Assembly: GCA_030263275.1 (NCBI GenBank)
Contig: SZOR01000005.1
Location: 1-64,000 of the forward strand
Source: DSNY01 sp016861185
GTDB lineage: Bacteria > Pseudomonadota > Gammaproteobacteria > Burkholderiales > Burkholderiaceae_F
Direction of reading: 5' to 3'
DNA: 64,000 nt
Numbering within the stretch: the stretch's first letter is position 1; every line of letters begins with the position of its first letter. This document shows, one piece after another, positions 51,473 to 59,634 of the stretch. The notes below the pieces were generated by a model. That model was not told the DNA's origin. It did no database searches and worked only from the letters and a program-made list of their open reading frames with translations. Position numbers and translations under genes: made by a program.

Positions 51473-52327
51473 ATGAGAGCGCGCGCTGACGCCGGCGGCC
51501 GGCGACGGTGGCTCGCCGCATGCGCGGCGTGCGTGGGGCTGCTGCCGGCCGCCGCCGACGCGGAAGAGCTGCCGCTGTGGGAGATCGGGCTCGGCGTAGC
51601 CGGGTTGTATCTGCCGGACTATCGGGGGGCGGATCAGGCGCGCGGCTACGCTTTGCCGTTCCCCGTCGTGTTCTACCGCGGCGAACGCGTGCGCGCCGAC
51701 CGCGACGGTCTGCGCGGGCGCCTGTTCGACAGCGACCGGATCGAACTCGATCTGAGCCTCGGCGGTGCGCTGCCGGTGCGGTCCGAGCGCAGCGACGCGC
51801 GACGCGGCATGCCCGCGCTCGATCCGGTGCTGGAACTCGGACCTTCGCTCGTCGTCAGGCTCGCGCGCAGCGAGGACCGCCGGCGCGCGGTCGAGCTGCG
51901 GCTGCCCGTGCGCGCGGCCTACGCGGTCGACGGCGGCGGACTGCGCGGCGTCGGCGCCGTTTTCGCGCCGCAGCTTCGCGCGTCCTGGCGCGAAGCCGCT
52001 TGGGGCTGGAGTGTGGGCGCGTCGACCGGACCGATGTACGCGTCGCGCGCCTTCCACCAGTACGTCTACGGCGTCGAACCCGCCTACGCCACGCCCGACA
52101 GGCCCGCCTACCGCGCGCGCGGCGGTTACGCCGGCGCGCACTTCACCTTGACCGCGGATCGGCGCCGCGGCGCCCTGCGCCTGTTCGCTTTCGTCCGCAC
52201 CGAGGCGCTGTCCGGGGCGGTGTACGCAGCGAGTCCGCTCGTACGGCGCAGCACCCACGTGCTCGCCGGTTTCGGCGTCGGTGCGGTGCTGGCCGAATCG
52301 TCGCGGCGCGTGCCCGCCGCCGACTGA
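51473..52327 (+). CDS. MipA/OmpV-family outer-membrane protein
   Basis: A 284-residue protein with a signal peptide (residues 1-30, ending AADA) and a MipA/OmpV beta-barrel: LWEIGLGVAGLYLPDYRGADQ at the start of the mature part and alternating-hydrophobic strands to a C-terminus that ends in SSRRVPAAD after the last strand. MipA scaffolds peptidoglycan enzymes in E. coli; others are porin-like. Function here is inferred from family only. 56 bp after clsB, same strand. Confidence 0.82.
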   Translation: MRARADAGGRRRWLAACAACVGLLPAAADAEELPLWEIGLGVAGLYLPDYRGADQARGYALPFPVVFYRGERVRADRDGLRGRLFDSDRIELDLSLGGALPVRSERSDARRGMPALDPVLELGPSLVVRLARSEDRRRAVELRLPVRAAYAVDGGGLRGVGAVFAPQLRASWREAAWGWSVGASTGPMYASRAFHQYVYGVEPAYATPDRPAYRARGGYAGAHFTLTADRRRGALRLFAFVRTEALSGAVYAASPLVRRSTHVLAGFGVGAVLAESSRRVPAAD

Positions 52328-52476
52328 GTCCGTCCCGCGCACCGCGGCGCATCCCAAGGCTGCGTTACCGCGTCGGCGCGAAGCCGGCGTGCGCGCGGGG
52401 CGCGCGGGAATACACTGCCCGTCCGCGCTGTTTGCGGTTCGGTCCGGCGAGGACGATCAACCCAAGGAGACGAACG

Positions 52477-52722
52477 ATGAAGACGAAACTTGCGTTTGCC
52501 GCGGCTGCCCTGGCTTTTGCGTCGGCCGCGCTGGGCTCTCAGTGCCCGGCCGACATGAAGAAGATCGACGAGGCGATGGCCAAGAACCCGAAGCTCACCG
52601 CCGAGCAGACGGCCGAGGTGAAGAAGTACCGCGCCGACGGCGAGGCGCTGCACAAGGCCGGCAAGCACAAGGAGTCGGTCGACACGCTGGCCAAGGCGAT
52701 GAAGATCCTCGGTGTCAAGTGA
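52477..52722 (+). CDS. Small exported helical protein
   Basis: An 81-residue protein with a signal peptide (MKTKLAFAAAALAFASAALG) and a mature part of about 60 residues. It is rich in Lys/Glu/Ala with one Cys (SQCPADMKKIDEAM) and heptad-like helices (KYRADGEALHKAGKHKESVDTL). Similar small periplasmic proteins are common in Burkholderiales; function unknown. Strong AAGGAG ribosome site, own terminator. Confidence 0.8.
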   Translation: MKTKLAFAAAALAFASAALGSQCPADMKKIDEAMAKNPKLTAEQTAEVKKYRADGEALHKAGKHKESVDTLAKAMKILGVK

Positions 52723-52740
52723 TCGCCGCAGCGCGATCGG

Positions 52741-52769
52741 AAAAGCCGCCCGCCGGGCGGCTTTTTTTT
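52741..52769 (+). terminator. Intrinsic terminator
   Basis: AAAAGCCGCCC-GCC-GGGCGGC followed by eight T residues; strong and possibly bidirectional, right after the small exported protein gene. Confidence 0.9.
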
Positions 52770-52876
52770 GGCCTGCGAGTCGTCCGCCGCGCCGATTCGG
52801 CTTTGCGCACGCCGCCGGCGCGGCGCACACTGCGCGTTTAAGCGGCAGCGCCCGTTCTGCGGGCCAAGGAGCAACG

Positions 52877-53368
52877 ATGGTCGGCGAATCCCTCCATGCC
52901 AGTTGTCTGCGGATCGCGCAGCACCTGGCCGACGGCTATGCGCGCAGCGGCGGCGCACCGTGCACGTTCAGCATCGTCGGCGCGGGCGACCTCGTTCGCA
53001 CGCCGCGCCAGACGATCAATTGCACGCTCTACGCGTACCGCTTCGCGCAGAACCAGAACCTGCGCAGCGCGCGTCCGCGCGATCTGCGGCCGCGGGCGAG
53101 CGGCGACGCGCCGCCGGCGGTGCTCGATGTCCATCTGCTGCTGACCGCGTGGGCCGAGCGCGCGGAAGACGAGTTGGCGGTGCTCGGTTGGGTCGCACGC
53201 GAACTGAACGGCGCGCCGCGCATCGAGTACCCGACGCCGGGCGGCCCCGCCATGGCCGACGTCGTCGCCGACGAACTGTCGATCGGCGATCTTGCCGCGC
53301 TGTGGCGCGCGCTGGCGCTGCCGCTGCGCCCCTCGTTGACCTACGTCGTGCGCCAGATCGCCTTGTGA
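52877..53368 (+). CDS. Orphan DUF4255 (Pvc16 N-terminal-like) protein
   Basis: A 163-residue protein whose layout matches DUF4255, the N-terminal domain of the Pvc16-type protein of contractile injection systems. It has INCTLYAYRFAQNQNLRSAR (the 'LYRV.pN..LRN' strand), VLDVHLLLTAWAERAEDELAVLGWVARELN (the 'L.l.YLLTAY' helix region) and LSIGDLAALWRALALPLRPSLTYVVRQIAL (the 'eeL.rLWsal..pyr.S..Yqvr' end). In those systems the protein caps the tail tube. No sheath, tube, baseplate or AAA gene is near, so this is an orphan copy. ATG follows AAGGAGCAACG. Confidence 0.65.
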   Translation: MVGESLHASCLRIAQHLADGYARSGGAPCTFSIVGAGDLVRTPRQTINCTLYAYRFAQNQNLRSARPRDLRPRASGDAPPAVLDVHLLLTAWAERAEDELAVLGWVARELNGAPRIEYPTPGGPAMADVVADELSIGDLAALWRALALPLRPSLTYVVRQIAL

Positions 53369-53378
53369 CGCCCCGCCA

Positions 53379-53426
53379 GCTACAAGATATGGGATTCCTG
53401 ACCGCACTTCTTCAATATCTTGTAGC
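53379..53426. repeat. Perfect 12-bp inverted repeat with 24-bp spacer
   Basis: GCTACAAGATAT (53379-53390) and ATATCTTGTAGC (53415-53426), starting 10 bases after the DUF4255 stop. Each arm contains ATATCTTGT, resembling half or more of an NrdR box, with centres 30 bp apart. It could equally be a large-loop hairpin or a recombination site. Confidence 0.7.
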
Positions 53427-53467
53427 GCGATCGACCGGTGCAAACCGAAGCGCGCTCTGAACAAGCC

Positions 53468-53559
53468 GCGTTTTCCCTCTGAGGAACGTTGTTCCATCGC
53501 AAGTTTTTCTGCGTTTTCCCTCTGAAAACGCTTGATTCCCGACGCGTTTCGCTTAGTAT
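53468..53559 (+). promoter_or_regulatory. Regulatory region of the SWIB gene
   Basis: A 15-bp direct repeat GCGTTTTCCCTCTGA occurs at 53468 and 53511 (43-bp spacing). The second copy continues into AAAACGC, making a GCGTTTT...AAAACGC dyad (53511-53531). Just after it is a plausible sigma-70 promoter: TTGATT (53532-53537), 16 bp, TAGTAT (53554-53559). The dyad abuts the -35 and may be an operator. Confidence 0.5.
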
Positions 53560-53645
53560 CCGGCTCACGCAACGAGAGCGCTCTTCATGCACTTCGAGTC
53601 GAGAACGCTGTCGCTGTGATTCGCCAACTCAATCAGGAGATCGAC

Positions 53646-54029
53646 ATGGCAACGAAGAAAGCGAAGAAGGCGGCCAAGAAGGCCCCGGCCAAGAAGGCCA
53701 AAAAAGCGGCGCCGAAGAAGGCCGCCAAGAAGGTCGCCAAGAAGGCAGTCAAGAAAGTCGCGAAGAAGAAGGTCGCACGCAAGCCGAACGCGGCGTTCAT
53801 GAAGCCGATGACGCCGACCGGCCCGCTGGCCGCGATCATCGGCGCCAGCCCGATGCCGCGCACCGAGGTGACGAGCAAGATCTGGGCGTACATCAAGAAG
53901 AACAAGCTGCAGGACGCCGTCAACAAGCGGATGATCAACGCGGACGAGAAGCTGCGCGCGCTGTTCGGCAAGGCACAGGCGTCGATGTTCGAGCTGACCA
54001 AGTACGTCAGCAAGCACCTGAAGCCGTAA
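53646..54029 (+). CDS. SWIB/MDM2-domain protein with histone H1-like Lys/Ala tail
   Basis: A 127-residue basic protein. Residues 1-45 are an AAKK-type repeat as in histone H1/HctB-like tails. Residues 50-127 form a SWIB/MDM2 domain (MTPTGPLAAIIG ... SKIWAYIKKNKLQD ... LRALFGKAQASMFELTKYVSKHLKP). It is expected to bind DNA and compact the nucleoid. This combination is frequent in Burkholderiales and Chlamydiae. ATG follows AGGAGATCGAC. Own promoter and terminator. Confidence 0.9.
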   Translation: MATKKAKKAAKKAPAKKAKKAAPKKAAKKVAKKAVKKVAKKKVARKPNAAFMKPMTPTGPLAAIIGASPMPRTEVTSKIWAYIKKNKLQDAVNKRMINADEKLRALFGKAQASMFELTKYVSKHLKP

Positions 54030-54058
54030 GCGCCGCGCGCCGAAGCGCATCAGGTGAG

Positions 54059-54085
54059 AGGGCCCGGGCGACCGGGCCCTTTTTC
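54059..54085 (+). terminator. Intrinsic terminator of the SWIB gene
   Basis: AGGGCCCGG-GCGA-CCGGGCCCT followed by TTTTT. It overlaps the last codon of the convergent PRPP-synthetase-like gene. Confidence 0.9.
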
Positions 54086-54962
54086 ATTCGGCGCCGGGCC
54101 CGCGCAGCGCTGCGGCGATCGTCGGTGCCAGTCCGACCCGGTTCGACGGATGCGCGATCGAATCCGTGCTCCAGATCTCGCGTACGCCGGCGGCGGCGAG
54201 TGCAGCGAGCGCGTCGCCGACGAACAGCGCGTGCGTCACCGCGACGTCGACCCGCGCCGCCCCGGCCGCGTACGCCGCCTGCGCCGCGCGCGCGAAGGTC
54301 CGGCCGGTGCTGGCGACGTCGTCGACGAGCACGACGTGGCGGCCGCGCAACTCGACGGCCGGCAGCTCGATCTGGACCTGGTGGTCGCCGTGGCGCGTCT
54401 TGCGGCCGACCGCGTGCTCGAAGCCGCCCGCGGCGGCGGCCTGCGCGACCCACTGATGCGATTCGCCGTCGGGGCCGACCAGCAGCGGTCGCAAACCCTG
54501 CTGCGCGACAAAACGGCCGATCAGCGGCGCAGCGGAAAGCGCGATGACGCGGCGCGCGGGGACCGCCTGCACCAGGGTTTCGGTGCGGTGCAGGTGCGGG
54601 TCGACGGTGATGACCGCGTCGAACAGTCCCGCCAGAAAGCGGCCGACGATCCGCTGGCTCACGGCTTCGCCCGGCGCGAACGCCATGTCCTGGCGCATGT
54701 AGGCGAGATACGGCGCGACCAGCGTCAGGTGGCGCGCGCCGAGCGTGCGTGCGGTTTCCGCCGCGAGCAGCAGCTCGACGAGCTTCTCGTTCGGATGATC
54801 GAGCGTGCGCAGCAGGACCACGCGTTCGGGCAGCCGCTCCGGCAGCGTCAGCTTCAATTCGCCGTCGGGGAAGCGATGCCGCGCGATCGCGGCGAGCTCG
54901 AGCGCGGCCGCCGCGCCAAGCAATCGCGCGAAGCCGGATTCATCGTCGAACGCGAGCAGCAT
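54084..54962 (-). CDS. Ribose-phosphate pyrophosphokinase-like protein
   Basis: A 292-residue PRS-family protein: FPDGELKLTL (residues 31-40), PYLAYMRQDMAFAPGEAVSQR (the catalytic flexible-loop region) and the PRPP-binding VLVDDVASTGRTF (211-223, Asp214-Asp215). True PRPP synthetases are about 315 residues, so this is a shorter, divergent paralogue. Third gene of a coupled trio on the minus strand; its ATG overlaps the phosphorylase stop (TGATG). It may make PRPP, or act on a ribose phosphate produced by the neighbouring phosphorylase (inference). Confidence 0.85.
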   Translation of the reverse strand: MLLAFDDESGFARLLGAAAALELAAIARHRFPDGELKLTLPERLPERVVLLRTLDHPNEKLVELLLAAETARTLGARHLTLVAPYLAYMRQDMAFAPGEAVSQRIVGRFLAGLFDAVITVDPHLHRTETLVQAVPARRVIALSAAPLIGRFVAQQGLRPLLVGPDGESHQWVAQAAAAGGFEHAVGRKTRHGDHQVQIELPAVELRGRHVVLVDDVASTGRTFARAAQAAYAAGAARVDVAVTHALFVGDALAALAAAGVREIWSTDSIAHPSNRVGLAPTIAAALRGPGAE

Positions 54963-56518
54963 CAGAACTCCACGAAGACCCTCGGCACCTCGTCGGCAGT
55001 GCCGATCGCATAGCCGGTCGCCCGTGCGGCGACCTGGCGGGCGAATTCGAGCTCGGAGGCGCTGTCCGCGTAAACGCGATAAAGCGGCTCGCCGCGTGCG
55101 ACTTTTTCGCCGAGCTTGCGGAACAGGTCGACGCCGGCGCCCTTGATCTTCGGCGCACCCGCCAGCCGCGCGATGCGCGCGAGCCGCTCGTTGTCGATGC
55201 CGGTCACCACACCATCGTCGGGGGCGAGGACGTCGTGCGCGAGCCGCGCCAGCGGCGGCGTTTCGGCACGGCGCCCCTGCGCGTCGAGGATCTCGTTCAT
55301 CTTGGCGAGCGCCCGCCCCGAGTCGAGGATGTCGCGCGCGACCGCGAAGCCGTCGCCGCCGCGCAGGTCGGGATCGAACTCGAGCACGCGCCCGGCGAGC
55401 CGCAGCGCCTTGACGCGCAGGTCGCTCGGCGCGCCCGGGTCGTTGTTCAGCACCTGCATCACGTCGCGCGCTTCGAGGACCGGCCCGATGCCGCGGCCGA
55501 CCGGCTGGCGGCCGTCGCTGATCACCGCGTCGAGGGTCATGCCCATCCGGTGCGCGACGTACTCGAACAGCTTCTTCAGCCGCTGCGCGTCGTCCATGTG
55601 GCGCACCTTCGCGGTCGGCCCGAGCGGGATGTCGAGCACGAGGTGGGTCGAGCCCGCCGCGATCTTCTTCGACAGGATCGAGGCGACCATCTGCCCCGGC
55701 GAGTCGATCGTCAGCGGCCGCGACACCGAGATCAGCACGTCGTCTGCAGGCGAAAGCTGTGCGCGCCCGCCCCACGCGAGGCAGCCGCGCACCTTGCGCA
55801 CGATCTCGCCGAGCCGTTCGAACGGCAGCTCGACCTGCGCGAGGCACTCCATCGTGTCGGCCGTTCCCGCGGGCGATGTGATGGCGCGGCTCGAGGTCTT
55901 CGGCATCAGCATGCCGTGCGCGGCGACGATCGGCACGACCAGCATCGACGTGCGATTGCCGGGGATGCCGCCGATGCAGTGCTTGTCGACGACCGGACGC
56001 TCCTTCCAGTCGAGCTTGCGGCCGACCGCGACCATCGCTTCGGTGAGGAACAGCACCTCGTCGCGGTCGAGTTCGAACTGGTTGGTCGCGACGACGAAGG
56101 CCGCCAGCTCGATCTTCGAGTAGCGGTGCGCGGCGATGTCGCGCACGACCGCGTGCAGCTCGTCGCGCGTCAGCCGCTCGCCGCCGATCTTGCGCTTGAG
56201 CGCCGAGATCGAAGGCGGCGGCTCGGCGTGCGCGATGTGCACCGGCTGCCCTTCGGCGATCGCGAGCTGCGCGAAGGCTTCCTCGGACAGCCCCAGCTCG
56301 CACTCGCCGATCAGCCGGTCGTCGTCGACGACGTTGAGCACCGCGAGGATCGCGTTGCCGTCGGCGCGCACCTCGACCTTCGACAGCGCCTGGAAACCCT
56401 CGGCGCGATACACGGGGCAGTCGCGCCGCAGGTAGACGACGTTCTCGCGGTAGGTGTCGATGCCGACCTTGCGCGCAATCAGCGCGGCCGGCGCGGCGGG
56501 GGCGGTCTCAGACGTCAT
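54962..56518 (-). CDS. Thymidine/AMP phosphorylase-family enzyme
   Basis: A 518-residue protein of the long DeoA-like group (putative thymidine phosphorylase, related to archaeal AMP phosphorylase). An N-terminal extension (about 1-85, small barrel) precedes the nucleoside phosphorylase core with VDKHCIGGIPGNRTS (phosphate site), TSSRAITSPAGTADTMEC and a C-terminal domain. Archaeal relatives convert NMP plus phosphate to base plus ribose 1,5-bisphosphate. Specificity here is not proven. It overlaps the upstream beta-CASP gene by 11 bp and the downstream PRS-like gene by one base. Confidence 0.87.
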   Translation of the reverse strand: MTSETAPAAPAALIARKVGIDTYRENVVYLRRDCPVYRAEGFQALSKVEVRADGNAILAVLNVVDDDRLIGECELGLSEEAFAQLAIAEGQPVHIAHAEPPPSISALKRKIGGERLTRDELHAVVRDIAAHRYSKIELAAFVVATNQFELDRDEVLFLTEAMVAVGRKLDWKERPVVDKHCIGGIPGNRTSMLVVPIVAAHGMLMPKTSSRAITSPAGTADTMECLAQVELPFERLGEIVRKVRGCLAWGGRAQLSPADDVLISVSRPLTIDSPGQMVASILSKKIAAGSTHLVLDIPLGPTAKVRHMDDAQRLKKLFEYVAHRMGMTLDAVISDGRQPVGRGIGPVLEARDVMQVLNNDPGAPSDLRVKALRLAGRVLEFDPDLRGGDGFAVARDILDSGRALAKMNEILDAQGRRAETPPLARLAHDVLAPDDGVVTGIDNERLARIARLAGAPKIKGAGVDLFRKLGEKVARGEPLYRVYADSASELEFARQVAARATGYAIGTADEVPRVFVEF

Positions 56519-57899
56519 AGCGCGTCTCCGGCGCGGCGACCGTCGGATTCCACTTCAGCTCGCGCGCGATGCGCGCCGACAGCGCGTGCGCGGCCTCGGG
56601 TTCGCCGTGCGCGACGAAGGCCGCCTTCGGCCTGCGCGGCACCGCGCGCAGCCAGGCCATCAGCGAATCCTGTCCGGCGTGCGCCGACAGCCCGCCCAGC
56701 GTGTGCACGCTCGCGTGCACGGGGATCGTCTCGTTGAACAGGCGTACCGAGCGCGCGCCGTCGACGATGCGCCGGCCGAGCGTGCCTTCGGCCTGGAAAC
56801 CGGTGAACAGCACCGCGCACTCGCGCCGCGGCAGGTTGTGCCGCAGGTGGTGGCGGATGCGGCCGGCCTCGCACATGCCGCTCGCGGCGACGATCACCGC
56901 GCCGTTGCGGATCGAGTTCAGGAACATCGAATCGTCGACGCTTTCCGTGTAGCGCAGCGTGAACGGCAGCTTGCGCGCGCGCTGGGCGAGGTGAAACTCG
57001 TGCGCCAGCTCGTCGAGTGCCTCCAGGTGCGCGAACGTGACCTCGCTCGCCTGCGCCGCCAGCGGCGAATCGACGAACACGAGCGGTACGCGCAGCCGGC
57101 CCGCGCGCGCCAGCCGGTACAGCAGCACGAGGAACTCCTGGGTGCGGCCGAGCGCGAACGCCGGAACGATCACGTTGCCGCGCCGCTCGTACAGTACGTC
57201 GTGCAGCACGCCGACCAGCTCGTCCTCGGTGTCGGCGAGCGACCGGTGGTTGCGGTCGCCGTAGGTCGATTCGACGACCAGCACGTCGGCCGCCCCCGGT
57301 GCGTCGCGGTCGCGCACGACCAGCGGCGAAGCCTCGCCCAGATCGCCCGAAACGAGCAGCGTGCGCTCGCGCCCGCCGTCGCGCAGCCGGATCTCGGCGA
57401 ACGCGGCGCCGACGATGTGGCCGGCGCTGCGAAAGCGCACCGCCACGTTCGGATGCGGCCGGAACTCGACGTCGTAGGGCACGGCGCACAGCCGGGTCGC
57501 GAGCCGGTCGATGTCCTCGATCGCGTACAGCGGCTGCGCCGTCGCGCGTGCACCGCGCGCACGACCGCGCGACGCGTTCGAGCCGCGTGCCTGCACGTAG
57601 GCGCTGTCCTTCAGCATCACCGGCACCAGGTCCGCGGTCGGCTTCGTGCAGTAGATCATCGGCGCGCGCCCGCGCGCGGCGAAGCGCGGCAGCAGCCCGC
57701 AGTGGTCGATGTGCGCGTGCGTCAGCAGCACGAAGTCGAGCCGACCGAGGTCGCGCGCATACGCGACGCGATTCTTCGCCGCCGCGTCGCGCCCTCCCTG
57801 GAACATGCCGCAGTCGACCAGCAAGCGCATGTCGTCGGCCTCGACGCGCAGGCACGATCCGGTCACCTCGCCGGCCGCGCCGAAGAAAGTCAATCGCAC
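56508..57899 (-). CDS. MBL-fold beta-CASP RNase-like metallohydrolase
   Basis: A 463-residue metallo-beta-lactamase/beta-CASP protein of the YSH1/CPSF73-like bacterial group. It has HAHIDHCG (His61, His63, Asp65, His66), SGDLG, the beta-CASP motifs (VVESTYGDRNH, VPAFALGRTQE, IVAASGMCEAGRI) and LGGLSAHAGQDSL, then HGEPEAA near the end. Such enzymes are Zn-dependent endo/exoribonucleases. GTG at 57899 has AGGAGG at 7 bases and is preferred over a TTG two codons upstream. First gene of the trio with the phosphorylase and PRS-like protein. Confidence 0.88.
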   Translation of the reverse strand: MRLTFFGAAGEVTGSCLRVEADDMRLLVDCGMFQGGRDAAAKNRVAYARDLGRLDFVLLTHAHIDHCGLLPRFAARGRAPMIYCTKPTADLVPVMLKDSAYVQARGSNASRGRARGARATAQPLYAIEDIDRLATRLCAVPYDVEFRPHPNVAVRFRSAGHIVGAAFAEIRLRDGGRERTLLVSGDLGEASPLVVRDRDAPGAADVLVVESTYGDRNHRSLADTEDELVGVLHDVLYERRGNVIVPAFALGRTQEFLVLLYRLARAGRLRVPLVFVDSPLAAQASEVTFAHLEALDELAHEFHLAQRARKLPFTLRYTESVDDSMFLNSIRNGAVIVAASGMCEAGRIRHHLRHNLPRRECAVLFTGFQAEGTLGRRIVDGARSVRLFNETIPVHASVHTLGGLSAHAGQDSLMAWLRAVPRRPKAAFVAHGEPEAAHALSARIARELKWNPTVAAPETRYDV

Positions 57900-57979
57900 T
57901 CGCAAACCTCCTGCGGGCAGTCTAGCGGCACCGACGCACGCGAGCGCGGCCGATCCTTGAGCACGGTCATAATCGGCGC

Positions 57980-59539
57980 ATGTCGTCGATCGTCCTCGCC
58001 ACGCTGAACACCCGCTACGCGCACGCGTCGCTCGGGCTGCGCTATCTGCGCGCGAATCTCGGCGCGTTGCGCTCGCGTTCGACGATCTTCGAGTTCGTCG
58101 TCGACCGGCGACCCGAGGAGATCGTCGAACAGTTGCTGGCGGCGCTCGACGGCGAGGCGCCGCGCATCGTCGGCTTTGGCGTGTACATCTGGAACGTCGA
58201 GGCGACCACGCGCGTCGTCGCGCTGCTGAAGACCGTGGCGCCCGAGGTCGTCGTCGTCGTGGGCGGACCGGAGGTCAGCCACGAGGTCGATGCGCAGCGC
58301 ATCTGCAGGCTGGCCGATTACGTCGTCACCGGCTGGGGCGATGTGACGTTCCCGAAGCTGGCGCAGGCGATTCTCGCGGGACCGCGGCCCTTGACCAAGG
58401 TTCAACCCGGCGAGCAGCCGCCGCTCGCTGCGATCGCGTTGCCGTACGGCGAGTTCGGCGACGAGGATCTGCGCCGCCGCTACGTTTACGTCGAAGCCTC
58501 GCGCGGCTGTCCGTTCAAGTGCGAGTTCTGCCTGTCGGCGCTCGACAAGACGGCCTGGCCGTTTCCGCTCGAGCCGCTGCTCGCGGAGCTGGCGCGGCTG
58601 TACGAGCGCGGCGCGCGCCACTTCAAGTTCGTCGACCGCACGTTCAATCTGAAGGCGGACACGGGGCGCGCGATCCTCGAATTGTTTCTCGCGCGCATCG
58701 ACGCGCATCCGGACGATCCGCCTTTCCTGCACTTCGAGCTGATCCCCGACCATCTGCCCGAGCGGCTGCGCGAGCCGATCGCGCGCTTTCCCGCGGGCAC
58801 GCTGCAGTTCGAGATCGGCATCCAGACGTTCAACGAGGAGGTGCAGAAGCTCATTTCGCGCCGCCAGGACAACGCCGCGGCGGAGGCGAACCTGCGCTGG
58901 CTGCGCGCGCACACGAACGTCCACTTGCACGTGGATCTGATCGCCGGACTGCCGGGCGAGGACCTCGAAAGCTTCGCGCGCGGCTTCGACCGCCTCGTGC
59001 GGCTTGCCCCGCACGAGATCCAGCTCGGCATCCTGAAGCGGCTGCGCGGCGCACCGATCGCGCGTCACACCGAGGCGTACGGCCTGCGCTTCAACCCCGA
59101 GCCGCCATACAACGTGCTGGCGACCGATCGCATCGACTTCGCGACGATGCAGCGCGTGGCGCGCTGCGCGCGCTACTGGGATCTCGTCGCGAACTCCGGG
59201 CGCTTCGCGCGCACGCTGGCGCTGCTGCTCGCGCCGGATCGACCGGACGCGTCGCCGTTCGCGCGCTTTCTCGCGCTGTCCGATTGGCTGTACGCGTCGA
59301 TCGGCAAGACGCACGCGATCGCCAACGAGCGGTTGTACGAGCTGCTGCACGAGTTCCTCGTCGCGCGGCTCGACGTGCGCGCCGCCGACGCCACTGCGGC
59401 GCTGACCGAGGACTACCTGGCGAGCGGCGCGCGCGGGCGGCTCGGCTTCGTGGATATCGAGGCGATCGCCAACGAGCCGCGCCGGCGTTCGCCGGCGCGG
59501 GCCACGCCGCCGCGGCAGTCGCGCCACCTGCAAGGCTGA
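57980..59539 (+). CDS. B12-binding-domain radical SAM protein (DUF4080-type)
   Basis: A 519-residue enzyme. Residues 1-130 form a cobalamin-binding-like Rossmann domain (IVLATLNTRYAHASLGLRYL; VVVVVGGPEVSHE), without the DxHxxG cobalt ligand. Residues 165-380 are the radical SAM barrel with Cys177, Cys181 and Cys184 (SRGCPFKCEFC). The C-terminal part resembles DUF4080. It would use S-adenosylmethionine to modify or methylate an unknown substrate. Divergent from the trio (80-bp gap). Confidence 0.88.
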   Translation: MSSIVLATLNTRYAHASLGLRYLRANLGALRSRSTIFEFVVDRRPEEIVEQLLAALDGEAPRIVGFGVYIWNVEATTRVVALLKTVAPEVVVVVGGPEVSHEVDAQRICRLADYVVTGWGDVTFPKLAQAILAGPRPLTKVQPGEQPPLAAIALPYGEFGDEDLRRRYVYVEASRGCPFKCEFCLSALDKTAWPFPLEPLLAELARLYERGARHFKFVDRTFNLKADTGRAILELFLARIDAHPDDPPFLHFELIPDHLPERLREPIARFPAGTLQFEIGIQTFNEEVQKLISRRQDNAAAEANLRWLRAHTNVHLHVDLIAGLPGEDLESFARGFDRLVRLAPHEIQLGILKRLRGAPIARHTEAYGLRFNPEPPYNVLATDRIDFATMQRVARCARYWDLVANSGRFARTLALLLAPDRPDASPFARFLALSDWLYASIGKTHAIANERLYELLHEFLVARLDVRAADATAALTEDYLASGARGRLGFVDIEAIANEPRRRSPARATPPRQSRHLQG

Positions 59540-59634
59540 CTCGTCCACCGGTGGCGCCGCTTCGTCGCAGCGCGCTGTTGCGTCCGGCGCGTGCTGCGTA
59601 CGCTGCGCGCAGCAGCCAAGCCGAGGAGCGGAAG

